64,000 bases of DNA. Origin: Blastomyces gilchristii SLH14081. Lineage: Eukaryota; Ascomycota; Eurotiomycetes; Onygenales; Ajellomycetaceae. A program made the position numbers and the translations under genes. Positions within the stretch are counted from its first letter, which is position 1. Every line of letters begins with the position of its first letter. The notes beneath the pieces were generated by a model. It was given only the letters and a program-made list of their open reading frames with translations, had not been told where the DNA came from and searched no databases. This document shows, piece after piece, positions 47,951 to 57,860 of the stretch. The stretch spans positions 1,120,392 to 1,184,391 of the forward strand of contig NW_003101677.1 of assembly GCF_000003855.2 (NCBI RefSeq), read 5' to 3'.

Positions 47951-49171
47951 ATGGCGACCTCAACAACGGCTTCCAAGCCCGAACCGACACAATCAAACCC
48001 CTCGTCCTCAACCCCCGCCGTACCACCACCGTCTCAACAACGCCTTCCACCTCCATTCCTCTTCCAAGGCCCACCGTCCCTAAACACCTCTAACCTCTCC
48101 CTCCCCCATAGCCTTCTGCCAGGCTCTCACAATTACACTTCACCACCCAACAACGCCACGGCTAAACCTTCCCTGGCAACCTCCGCCGCTCATCACATCC
48201 ATCAACCCCCGCTTCTTCGCCCTCATTCAACCCATACTACCCCTCCCGATATACCTGCCGCTACGACTTCTTTCACCACTAAACTAGCCTCAGCCCCAGG
48301 CTCAACTCCAAGCTCCCCGCTGATGCGTGCATCCCGGTTATCTGCACAGGGACAGGGGCCCGGATTAGGTTATGGACTGGGTTATGGCACGGGAACGGGA
48401 CTAAGAATGGGACTAGGCAATGGAAAGAGCCAACACGGCCATTCCCAGACCCATGGAGATATGGACGGTAGTGCTCGTGGCGACGCAGATGCGCTGTGGC
48501 AGCAAATGCAAAATACGCTCGCCGAGGTGGAGTTGAGCGCCATGAACGGTGATCATGTTTTCGGCACGCAGCACGCTAGGGCGCTGGAGGAGTTGAGGGA
48601 TAAGCAATTGGCGTTGGCCCTGGCGTGGGCGCGGAGTGAGCCTGATGAAGTTGTGGAGAATCCACCCGTTGAAGAGAGTGCTTCTGCCACTCCTGCAACT
48701 GGTCCTACTACGACAGGTAAGGGAGGTGGGACGGGGACAAGCGGGGGAGGTGGAGGAGGAGGTACGGGGGGCGGGGGAGGGGCGGAATCTATGCGCAAAG
48801 ACTCTACTGCTACGGCTATGGATAAAGGAATAAAAGAGAAGTTCATGAGCGAGACAACTGAGAGAGAGATCCTTCTCGCGCGCAAAAGGAGAGAGGCCAA
48901 CGATCGGTATTTCGACCGGGTTAATAGTGGTGTTCTAGATGTGGTTGCGAAGCTTGAGGAGGTTGCATTGGCGATGAGGGTGGTGGAAAGGGAGAGTAAG
49001 GAGATTTGGAATGAGACTGCTGATGATGTTGAAAATGATAACGATGTTGACGGAAGTGACCATGTGGATGAGGATGTGGATGTGGATGGACCTTCTGCTG
49101 CTGGCTCTGCTACCGCTTCAACCACCACCAGCCGTCATCGCCGTCATCGTCGTGGTGCAATATCTGACTGA
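47951..49171 (+). CDS. Conserved fungal protein of unknown function (possibly DUF5315-type)
   Basis: Single-exon gene of 406 aa. The first ~175 residues are Pro/Ser/Thr/Gly-rich and disordered. Two ordered helical blocks follow: LWQQMQNTLAEVELSA...FGTQHARALEELRDKQLALALAWARSE (~176-235), and ILLARKRREANDRYFDRVN followed by VLDVVAKLEEVALAMRVVE (~305-350). They are separated by a Gly/Thr/Ser linker. The C-terminus is Asp/Glu/Val-rich, ending in a basic Arg/His cluster. The ordered blocks resemble a conserved ascomycete family I recall as DUF5315, but I could not check it. No catalytic residues, signal peptide or membrane span are seen. The start is the first ATG of the frame. Confidence 0.75.
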   Translation: MATSTTASKPEPTQSNPSSSTPAVPPPSQQRLPPPFLFQGPPSLNTSNLSLPHSLLPGSHNYTSPPNNATAKPSLATSAAHHIHQPPLLRPHSTHTTPPDIPAATTSFTTKLASAPGSTPSSPLMRASRLSAQGQGPGLGYGLGYGTGTGLRMGLGNGKSQHGHSQTHGDMDGSARGDADALWQQMQNTLAEVELSAMNGDHVFGTQHARALEELRDKQLALALAWARSEPDEVVENPPVEESASATPATGPTTTGKGGGTGTSGGGGGGGTGGGGGAESMRKDSTATAMDKGIKEKFMSETTEREILLARKRREANDRYFDRVNSGVLDVVAKLEEVALAMRVVERESKEIWNETADDVENDNDVDGSDHVDEDVDVDGPSAAGSATASTTTSRHRRHRRGAISD

Positions 49172-50623
49172 GGATGAAAGAGAAAAAGGAAAGGATATCG
49201 GCGAATGAAGAGACGTAATTTTGTTACAAAAAATAAAATCAGACAACCCGGTTAGTCGAACTGGAGAAAGTTTCTCAGTTCTACAGTTCCTCAATCTTCT
49301 CGATCCTTCTCTGTTATCTACCCAATCGCAGATTCTCAGCACTGGCAGCACTTCTCCTCCCATTGCCAATGGGGAAGGACTAACCGTTCATTCCATCACT
49401 CCTTCAGCCGAAGATGTGGCTTTCTCGGCAACACAACGATGTTAAATTACTTTTTATTTCTTATCAGTCGGTAGTGACGGAATCGATCTACGTTAGCAAG
49501 CATCATCCCCTGGCCAGTTTGCAGATCCCCAGGTAATATCGCACATTCTGTGGTATGGAATGAGACCCGGGGGGTACATATAAATGTACAGTACGAGTGA
49601 AACGAAAATAGGATCACGAGGCTTTTCTCGAGTCACAGCCAGCCTGAGGACCCGGTTAGCCCCCCATACATACACGATTTTAGTTCCATTCGACGGCTTT
49701 TAAATGCGCGACCATCGCGGCATCTTGAAAATGATGGTTCCCCAAATTAAAACCAGTCAAGCAAGGGGCAGACCCGCTGCTTACTTTAAGCTCCCAGCAA
49801 AGATGACTGCAACATGGCATCATTTGTTGTCATCATTATTGTCATCAAAAGCCCCGAAGAAAATCGGGAGTCTTATGGTTCTTCTAGTCTTACTTTCGGA
49901 TTGGCTACCCCACCTCGTTTATTAATATTCTGCAGAAGGCTGAATTCGAAAGTAGGGTGCAGCCCTTTTTCCCTTTTTTCATCCCCGTTGTGCCGCCTAC
50001 GTAACATGATTCTTACCTATAATGTCAAATCCTTGACTCGCCTGGGCAAATCTCTCAAGCAACGGATGGCATGTGATGGAATGGGCCGGCCCGTAGGCAT
50101 GCGGGCAAGATACGCAAGGAGTGGTTGGAATAATGCAGGGGAGGAGGTGATCATGGGGCGTCGGGAGAAGGGGAATTGAGGGTGGATGTGAATGAGGGGA
50201 TGTGTTTCGTGCACATCATGCAATGTCCATAGGCTGCACACGGTTGATTAATACTGTATACCACTCGGAAATGTTAGAATGAGGGAACCGTTATAGATAG
50301 TATAATCCGATTTTTTTGACGTTAAAAATGGGCCGGAATGATGAAACGAATTTACATATCCAGATTTATATATAAGCTTCTTTTCGTTGCTGTAAATAAT
50401 TCAATCGAAACAGCACGTCATACACATACAGATTTAAGAGCGACACAAAGGCCGGCCCGGGGGTATCAATTCAACCACCAACGCCGCAACACCAAAACCA
50501 TACCACATACGCAAACGAAGAAAAATAAAAGAAAGCCATCCAGCCCTCACAAAAGCTCTAAATGATCCGTTAAACAAGAACATCCCAATTCCCTACCCCA
50601 ATTCCTCCAATACATCCATCAAA
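49172..50623. other. Intergenic region between convergent genes
   Basis: About 1.45 kb of 3' flanking DNA on both sides. Small frames are present but none carries a domain or splice structure that can be defended. Confidence 0.5.
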
Positions 50624-51197
50624 TCACCCTTCCCTCCCAGTCCCCTGCACCCCCTCCCTCAACCCCCTAACCACCCTAACCCCCTCCTTAACCAACCCTT
50701 CCAATCCCACCTCCTGCACCCTCCTCACCCACCCCTCAAGCTGCCTATTCCACCTCTCCTTCGCCAAATCCATGATCCCAGGCTGTTCGCGCGGGTAATA
50801 TCCCCTCCGCGCCATGACGGCGGCGATGGCGGCAGCGTCCTCCGCAGACGCGGTTCGTAGATTGGTACTGCTGGTGGCGTTGGCCGTGGTGGTGGGCAGC
50901 GCGATGGTGTTTATGAGATCTATCTGCTCGCGGAGGAGGAGGCGTTGGTGGTGCCGGTTGGCGAGGTGGAGGTGGAGGGTTAGGGTTATGGTGGCGGTTG
51001 AGAAGGTTAGGCCGGTGAGCTGTGGGTTTTTGTTGGGGGAATGTTAGTTACTTTGGATGGGTTTGGGTTTGGGTTTGATTGTGATGGTGTCTATATGGTT
51101 TTGCTGGCTGGCGGGAGGAGTAGGTTTTCCCGGATTGGTTGTAGTGAGATGAGATGGAATACGGGAGGGAACTTACGAAGCCTTTGAGGAAAGCCAT
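50624..51197 (-). CDS. MICOS complex subunit Mic12 (Aim5)-like protein
   Basis: Small inner-membrane protein of the MICOS complex that shapes crista junctions. Two exons: a tiny first exon (51197-51177, MAFLKGF) and 51019-50624, joined in phase zero to 138 aa. The N-terminus after splicing (KGFLTGLTFSTATITLTLHLHLANRHHQ) forms one membrane span followed by a basic stretch, as in fungal Mic12. The C-terminus (LAKERWNRQLEGWVRRVQEV and VKEGVRVVRGL) matches the family's amphipathic tail with its conserved RWN. It is divergent from the mitochondrial ribosomal bL17m gene 663 bp away. The assignment rests on layout and the RWN block; the family is poorly conserved, so it is moderate. Confidence 0.65.
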
Positions 51198-51860
51198 TCT
51201 TGTGCTCTTGGGTATTTAAGGTGTCTTGCTATTCTCTGGCTGAAGGGGCTTTCTCCCTTGGTATATGTAAAAGCAGTTTTTCTAGAGCGTAAAGAGCTTG
51301 ATGGAGTTCAAGCAGAAATTACTGGTGTGAGCTCCTTGCTCTTCCCCCACCTGCAGGATATTGTTTCAATAGATATTGAGTGAGAAGCTTTAAAGCAATA
51401 TCGTTCGGTCCAGAGGTGCCAGAAACACACAAAAACCGCACCGAAATGTCATAGAAATAAATATTGCTGCTAAGAATAGTTCAGTATTGTTAAATCATAG
51501 TTTGTTTCTTGTATTTATCAGTTGTCGCTGTCTCTGCTCCGATTGGCTGGATCCCTTCAATGATTCTTCCGGCTTCAAATTTCTCCAACGTCAACTCTCC
51601 AAAACACTCAGACCACACACCAAAGAACAACAAACGCCAATCAACAACAATTCTACCCCCAATTCCTCAGTACAGCTACATTTAATCGATCGGGGATTGG
51701 GAAATATCCTCACCCGCTCCCCAAAAGCCAATTGTCCCGGCTGTGTTTCCACTTCCCCGTTCGTTCGCACCGACGAGCAATCTTCCATCCATCCACTCGC
51801 CGCCTCCCCTCCCCGCTCTCCCACCTCACCTCCATAACCCCATAAACCCCAATAAAAACC
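51198..51860. promoter_or_regulatory. Shared promoter region of two divergent mitochondrial-protein genes
   Basis: A 663-bp gap separates the start codons of the Mic12-like gene (minus) and bL17m (plus). A CCAAT box in reverse orientation (ATTGG) is present near 51541. The region next to bL17m is C-rich. Shared control is inference. Confidence 0.45.
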
Positions 51861-52731
51861 ATGGCAGGCGGCCATATGAAATACCGGCATTTAAGCCGTG
51901 ACTCAGCCCACCGCAAAGCCCTCCTACGAAACCTCGTCACATCGCTCTTCGAGCACGAGGCCATCACGACGACATGGCCCAAGGCCAAAGAGGCACAACG
52001 CATGGCGGAAAAGCTGATCACGTTGAGCAAGAAGAATACGGAGACGAGTCGGCAGAAGGCGCAGGCGGTGTTTTTCGTACGTGCAATATTTTTCTGTTTT
52101 TCTTTCTTGTACTGTACTGGTGTCTGGAGTTGCTGGTATACCTACACATATATCGAGAGTTTCGACTCGGGGGGATGGATACCTAGCTAGCCAGTTGGTG
52201 TATTCAACATGAATTGATAGCATCGGCTTGCGATTATTTTGACTATCTCGCAACATGCGGGAAATTATAACAGGCCCTACCTACACCATCGATTGCCATC
52301 TCCGAATAATATATTACCATGACCCTCCTCCAATTACCACCGGAAGAAGAAAGCTAACACAAAATCCCCGAAACCTCCAGAAACCCGAGCTCATTACAAA
52401 ACTCTTCGGCCCCATCCGGGAACGCTACCTAAACAGGCCGGGTGGCTGCACCCGCGTCCTCCGCATCGAGCCCACCAAGCCCGACCAAGCCCCCTCCGCC
52501 ATCCTCGAACTAGTCGACGGACCCAGGGACATGCGATTTGCCATGACGGCGCGGACGCTAGCCCGCAAGCGCGCGGAGGGCGATGAGAGCATGAATGAGA
52601 TTACGGCGTTGAATATATTGAAGGTTACGAGGTTTAGGCCGGATGGGGAACGGGCGTTGGAGAAGGAGGTTGAGAGGGTTGAGAGGGAGCTGGCGAAGAA
52701 GAAGAGGGAGGCCGGGGGGGAGGTTGATTAG
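51861..52731 (+). CDS. MRPL8: Mitochondrial large-subunit ribosomal protein bL17m
   Basis: Component of the mitochondrial 54S subunit. Two exons (51861-52076, 52381-52731; 304-nt intron) give 188 aa. The bL17 signature is clear: [20 protein letters not shown], then [20 protein letters not shown] and [11 protein letters not shown], and after the splice [22 protein letters not shown]. The C-terminal ~60 residues extend beyond bacterial L17 and end in a Lys/Glu/Arg-rich helix, as in fungal homologues. No separate presequence is evident, as is usual for bL17m. Identity is firm. Confidence 0.95.
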
Positions 52732-53419
52732 TGGGTTTTATTATTTTTTTGTCTGTTAGGTTTTTGCTTTTCTTGTCGATGGTTTGGGCATTTGTTTTTG
52801 GTACTTTTTTACTTTTTCTTGATTTTTAATAGTTGCATGTTATGGCAATCTCTTCCAGTTTTGTATGGGTGAGGCTAGAGAAGGTGTTTTGTCTCTTCTT
52901 CTTGTTTTTTCCATGCTTGCTTTGCTGTTTGACTCTCCCATTTTTTTTTTTAGAAAACTGACTGTTCCACGTATGTATAAAATTGCCCTTGTTTCGCTCG
53001 GGTGGTGTCGTTTTTTATATGTCGACTGCATTTTAACTATGAGATGAGATACATGCCGTATGTATGTAACTACCACTGTACATTATTTTGGGAGGGAAAG
53101 AATAAATAAATATCACATTTTTATTTCAGATTAATGATTTGAACTATTCCAGCTTTAATTTAAAAAGATCTCTTCAGTCAACATTTATCTCTTGGCAGCT
53201 ATTACCTTTCTCAGCTGTTGTGTCCATACATTAAGTTCCTTTCACTATAGCAGTTCATAAAAGAATTGGGTTAATAGCATCGATCATACAAAGTCTGACA
53301 GTGAAAAAACGCAAACTTGGCCATCGGAAAAAGCAAAACCGGGCAGATTGCTGAAAGAATCAAATCCGTGAAGAATTCATCATTGAGTCGGCTATCAAGG
53401 TGCTCTGTTGTATCCAGTT
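52732..53419. other. Intergenic region between convergent genes
   Basis: About 0.69 kb, T-rich after the bL17m stop. This is 3' flanking DNA for both neighbours. No feature was recognised. Confidence 0.5.
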
Positions 53420-55176
53420 CTATACCGCAGCTTTTGATGTTCCAGCTGCATGGCTTCTTGGTGACTCATTCAGAGATGGTGATTCATCATCAGATTCATC
53501 GATATTCATCCACTCGTGGTTACTTATTCCTCGTTCCCGTGGGGGATATCCGTCAATTCGGAGCCAGCCAAATATATTCCGTGTAGCATTTTCTGATGCT
53601 GATTCGTCCTCGAGATTCAGAGCGTCGTATCTGATGGGTGTATTCATTGCCGGGTGCCGTTCCTGTAGATGGGCAGATATAGTGGTTTTAACGCACAATG
53701 GACGTACTAGTTTACCGTTTCGACAAGCCCAATACCAATCCGCATATTGAAGACCGTGACCAGTACACTGTGTATGTAGACGGACATCAATTTCAGTGTC
53801 TTCGAGTGCAGTGGTACCGAAAGGCATCCATGGAGACACTGGGCACTGACTATGCTGTTCTGCTTGGGTCAGATAGAGAAGTCGGCACTCATCTGATCGT
53901 AAAAGCGCCCCGTTAGTTATTAGGGGTTGGGAGACAGGTTCCTGTAAAAATGATTGTGTGACACCACACCATGATGCTGCATGGAGGTCAATCAGCATCA
54001 GGCCGAATCGACCATCCTGGAGGACATCCTTGTGAGTACCCATGATTATGCCACCAAGCCAAAGAAAAGAAACCTGTGGGACTCGGTTCATCAGGATATG
54101 AGCAAGTAGATGGTCGTCCTCTACAGAGTCAAGAACGGAGAACGCAGACTGCAGCCATGGGCTTACAGTGTTGCAAGGGATTCCAGGTTCATAAAATACG
54201 CTTGACAAAAGAGTGCGTAGACCCCGTGTGTTGCAACTCAATGTTAAAAGCTTGTCCAGCTCCGGCACTATCTGCTTTGATATGGAGTCAAGTTGCTTCC
54301 GCTCAGTTGGCTCTGATATGGCTGGCTTGAGTCTTTGCCTCCTGTGAGAATTGGGTTTCGGGAGTGAGATCGGGTTTTTCTTTGTATGCAATGAAGGAAA
54401 AAACAATGCTGAAGATAGCGCCGCCAGGGTCTGGTCAACAATGTTGTGTAGATAGCAATATTCTGTGAGAAAATGAACTGCAGTGGTGAATGAAGCTGCG
54501 GTAGTTGACATATGACAGAGGGGTTTGCGGCAGGCAAGGGTAAATTTCGCCCTTGTTTCCAAAACAGTCGACCACGGCGATCGGAATTTCGCTCCCTCCC
54601 ATGTAAGGTAAGCCTGCCATCCCTCACCGGAAGACAAAACAGCGGCCCACCATCTGGCTGCTTCATCGTCGACATTTCCTATATCCACCATGACTTGGGT
54701 TTGCTCATCTCCCTTGTTGTCATATTCCACGTGCTTCTCAGTATAGGTCAGATGGGCTCCGGGCATGAGCTCAACCCATCGCGCTGAGAATATGTAGCTC
54801 CATGCCAATATTAGCACAGAGAGGTGACTTTCTTCGCGCTTAAACCATTTCCGATAGGTCGGATCCAGGTTTTCAGAGAGAGTAAGTCGTGTCGGGTGGT
54901 TGATAGAAACTGGTAGCTCAAGTCTTTTTTCCACAGGAGGCAGCTTGCATTGGTCCCGCGAGGTTTCCCAAATCGATGTTCCGGTCGCATAGAGGCATTC
55001 ATACTCACATTTCAGATCCAGGTCATGGACCAAGGGAGGTACCTGCCGAACTGCGGGCTGGATGTGGAAACAAGTCTGAGGCAGGCTGGGTTCCTGTCGA
55101 GCACGCGTGTGAAGCCTTGTTCATACACGGTTCGGCTCTTTGCAGTACTTGGGCGTATAACATCTTCACGCTCCAT
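53420..55176 (-). CDS. Uncharacterised fungal protein (567 aa if a 53-nt intron is accepted)
   Basis: A long open frame runs from about 55100 to the stop at 53420, but has no ATG near its beginning; its first conserved-looking block is PPLVHDLDLKCEYECLYATG. An upstream ATG at 55176 lies in another frame (MEREDVIRPSTAKSRT). Removing a 53-nt GT-AG segment (55128-55076) joins the two in phase and gives 567 aa. This candidate intron lacks a good branch site, so a frameshift is the alternative. Other visible blocks are YRKWFKREESHLSVLILAWS, FSARWVELMPGA, AHILMNRVPQVSFLWLGGII and a Trp/Cys-rich segment with LQYADWYWACRNGK. The C-terminus is acidic and Ser-rich. It resembles a family of unknown function seen repeatedly in Eurotiomycetes. 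No catalytic motif, signal peptide or membrane span was identified. Confidence 0.65.
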
Positions 55177-56069
55177 GGCGGATAGTGTTTATTGCAAAGG
55201 GTCTGAGAGGTAGTATACCGAAGATGATAGAATATATTTGGATGCCTTTGTAGGAGAAATCAATACCTGAGATTTGGTCCAGCTATTCCAGAAATGATGG
55301 AAGCATGGAGAGGAGAGGGTGCACAGCAAGAGCTTGTTCATGTCTATCCATCTAGATCAGTCGATTATTCAACATCTCCAGCTAGCATATTTCCATCTAG
55401 GGGATATCAATCTACTGCTCAGCGGTTACGACTGTCTCTGGTGAAGGGCTCACAAAGAAATCTGCAAACGGCAGAATGGTGGGACAATTTTGATCAGAAA
55501 TTGGAGGATCTTGGATATCTGTCCCAGTCAATGTCATTCCATAATGGATTTAGTGAGCTGGCACTATAATAAGTTATTTATTTACTTAGAGCCTCTCCTG
55601 GCCTGATGGATGTCCACTTCCCCCCCTTAGGACTACCGACGATCGATCAACCCCCTTTGATTAACACCGTTAATTTTACTATGCGCAATAGAGTGATTAT
55701 TAGATAGTTATTACTTCCTACACAAATAGATCCAAAATATCACACGGGCCGTCGTTGTTCCGCCAGGCCTCGAAAAAAATGACTGAGCCAGTTGCTTCCA
55801 AGAGCCCTGAATAAGACATTGCTCGTCTCTTACGACACCGTCATTGCTCACTGTGGACGCGCTTTCAAGAGGCTCACCCATAGAACTATCATCAAATATG
55901 GGTAGAGTTTCACAGCAGATGAAACTGCAAATAAGAAACATGCCTGTCTTCATTCAAGGACCAAAATCACCGTTCCGAAGGTCTACCGATATTGCACCAA
56001 ACAAAGTCCAGTATAGGATAAAGGATATCTCCTGGACTGGAATATGTCAGCTTTTACCCTAGACCATCC
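55177..56069. other. Intergenic region with unassigned short frames
   Basis: Contains the promoter of the preceding minus-strand gene. Plus-strand frames at 55294-55569 and 55844-56062 have mixed composition, no recognised domain and no splice partner. They are left unannotated. Confidence 0.4.
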
Positions 56070-57300
56070 TATTTATAGGACAGAAGGAGGACTACAACTT
56101 CACAAATGATCTTACAATATGCACTTGACTCTGTATATAAAAAGAGGGTATGAAAGCTGAAGATGAATCCATACTTGAATTTTTGAATTGAGTTTACTGA
56201 AACAATTTGAAATACAATTTGTATTTCTACTCAGAATGCAATTATGAGTCTATGACTCTCTTGAACTTACTAAATCAACAAGTTCCAATCCATCAGAGAT
56301 AGACTGGGAATCAGTGAAACAGTTTTGATTTGCTTGTTTGATATAAACATGTGTCAAGTAAGTTATACTGTTATACATCAGCAATCAAAATGCCTCTGAT
56401 AAAATTCATTAATTTTTCATTGAATTCAGAAGCTGGTATCACTTTTGTATGTGTTGTGTGAACTTATTCATCTCATTCTCAGAGAGCAGAATATATCTCT
56501 GATGTGTCAAATTCAAGATCTCTGTTCTTCTATAAAATATGTTAGATGAAAAGAGCTCTGAAAAAGATTCTGCTAAGTCTGACTTACGCTCAATGATGAC
56601 AGCCATTTCCAGAATCTGTCATTTGATACCTTGTGTGTCCCTTTGCCTGGAAAATTGGATGCAGTGCTCTACTTTGAGATCATGCAAGTGTTGTAATTGA
56701 AGTATGCAAGTCTTGAGTTTGATAGAGCATAGAGATGTGAGGTTGTGCTGAAAGTCTCAGCTTCATCTTCATCATTTGCAAGAGACATGCTCAAGTGAAC
56801 AGATGATGTTTCACTCTGAAGAATCAATCAATGATTTCTGCTTTTATTCCAGTCAGTCAGATTCATGATGTGAACAATTCTGACCTTGATGACAATCTGG
56901 TTGTTGACATTCATTTTTGATGGTTCAAAGAACAGTGTGGTGTAAAGGACTAAATAAAGTGAAGCGTGATACTCTCTTTCCTCTTTGACAAACTGTCCCT
57001 CTGGCATATCTTCCAGGTCCCTCTCTTACATGTATTATACAACAACTCTCAGTTCATGGTATAGTTCATTATCATGAATTGAACTCTAGAAACATTGGTG
57101 GTAATCTAGCTTGATTCAGTAAGTATCTTGACACGGGTCCACGGGTTCAGGGTGGTGTTTAAAAGAAAACTCAATTGACTGCTATATCTAATATGAAGAG
57201 ACTTTCTCATTTGCAATTAAACTCAATGTGAATAACTCATTCATTGAACCCACTCTTAGAAAAAAATATATATAAACTGAATATTATTAAAAGAAAAGGG
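56070..57300. other. CpG-depleted AT-rich tract
   Basis: I count only about four CpG dinucleotides in roughly 1.2 kb (near 56587, 56965, 57134 and 57143), while TG, CA and TCTGA-like words are abundant. No open frame is supported. This is the signature of CpG loss in methylated or repeat DNA, known in Onygenales repeats. The underlying element could not be identified. Confidence 0.6.
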
Positions 57301-57860
57301 TGGGGGAGAATGAGAAAAAAGTGAGTCTATAATATTTTGTCTTTGCTTGTTTTCCTTGCTGTCATCAGTCAGCGCCAGAGGGACTCTGAAATAAACAATG
57401 ACAAACACCTTCTGCTTTCTCACCCTCCCCTACTTTTGTGTGAAATCGAAGCACTAATAATCTCAAATTGACTGCTCCAACCTACGCGGTGCTACCGACT
57501 GAAGAGCCGGGAGGTAAACAACACCTCGAAGAAAAGCGTAAGAGTGACCCAGATCGCGCCAAATTAGCGCAACGCCTCGCGTGGAAGTGCTTGCCCACCC
57601 ATTTTTTTTCTTTCTTCTGTAGCTCATCAATAGCCAGAAGCTATCCAGATACACCGCCTCTCACCACCACGAAACCACAGCACACTCCTGCCCAAACTCC
57701 AAACCACCCAATTCTCATCTCGACATGATACAATGAAATCCGGTTCACCCCAAATATGTCCACCTACCCCATCACATTCAATCCGATGCCATGCCGTGCC
57801 GTGCCACGCAAATTATGTAGGCAAGAAAATAGTATTAAGAGATATATGTAGATGGGATGT
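57301..57860. other. 3' flank of the R3H-SUZ gene
   Basis: About 0.56 kb between the CpG-poor tract and the stop codon of the next minus-strand gene. CpG content becomes normal again from about 57450. No gene is seen. Confidence 0.5.

Noticed and set aside
48553..49128. 191-codon minus-strand frame rich in Ser/Pro/Val
   Set aside because: It is antisense to the 406-aa gene and mirrors its Gly/Thr-rich linker.
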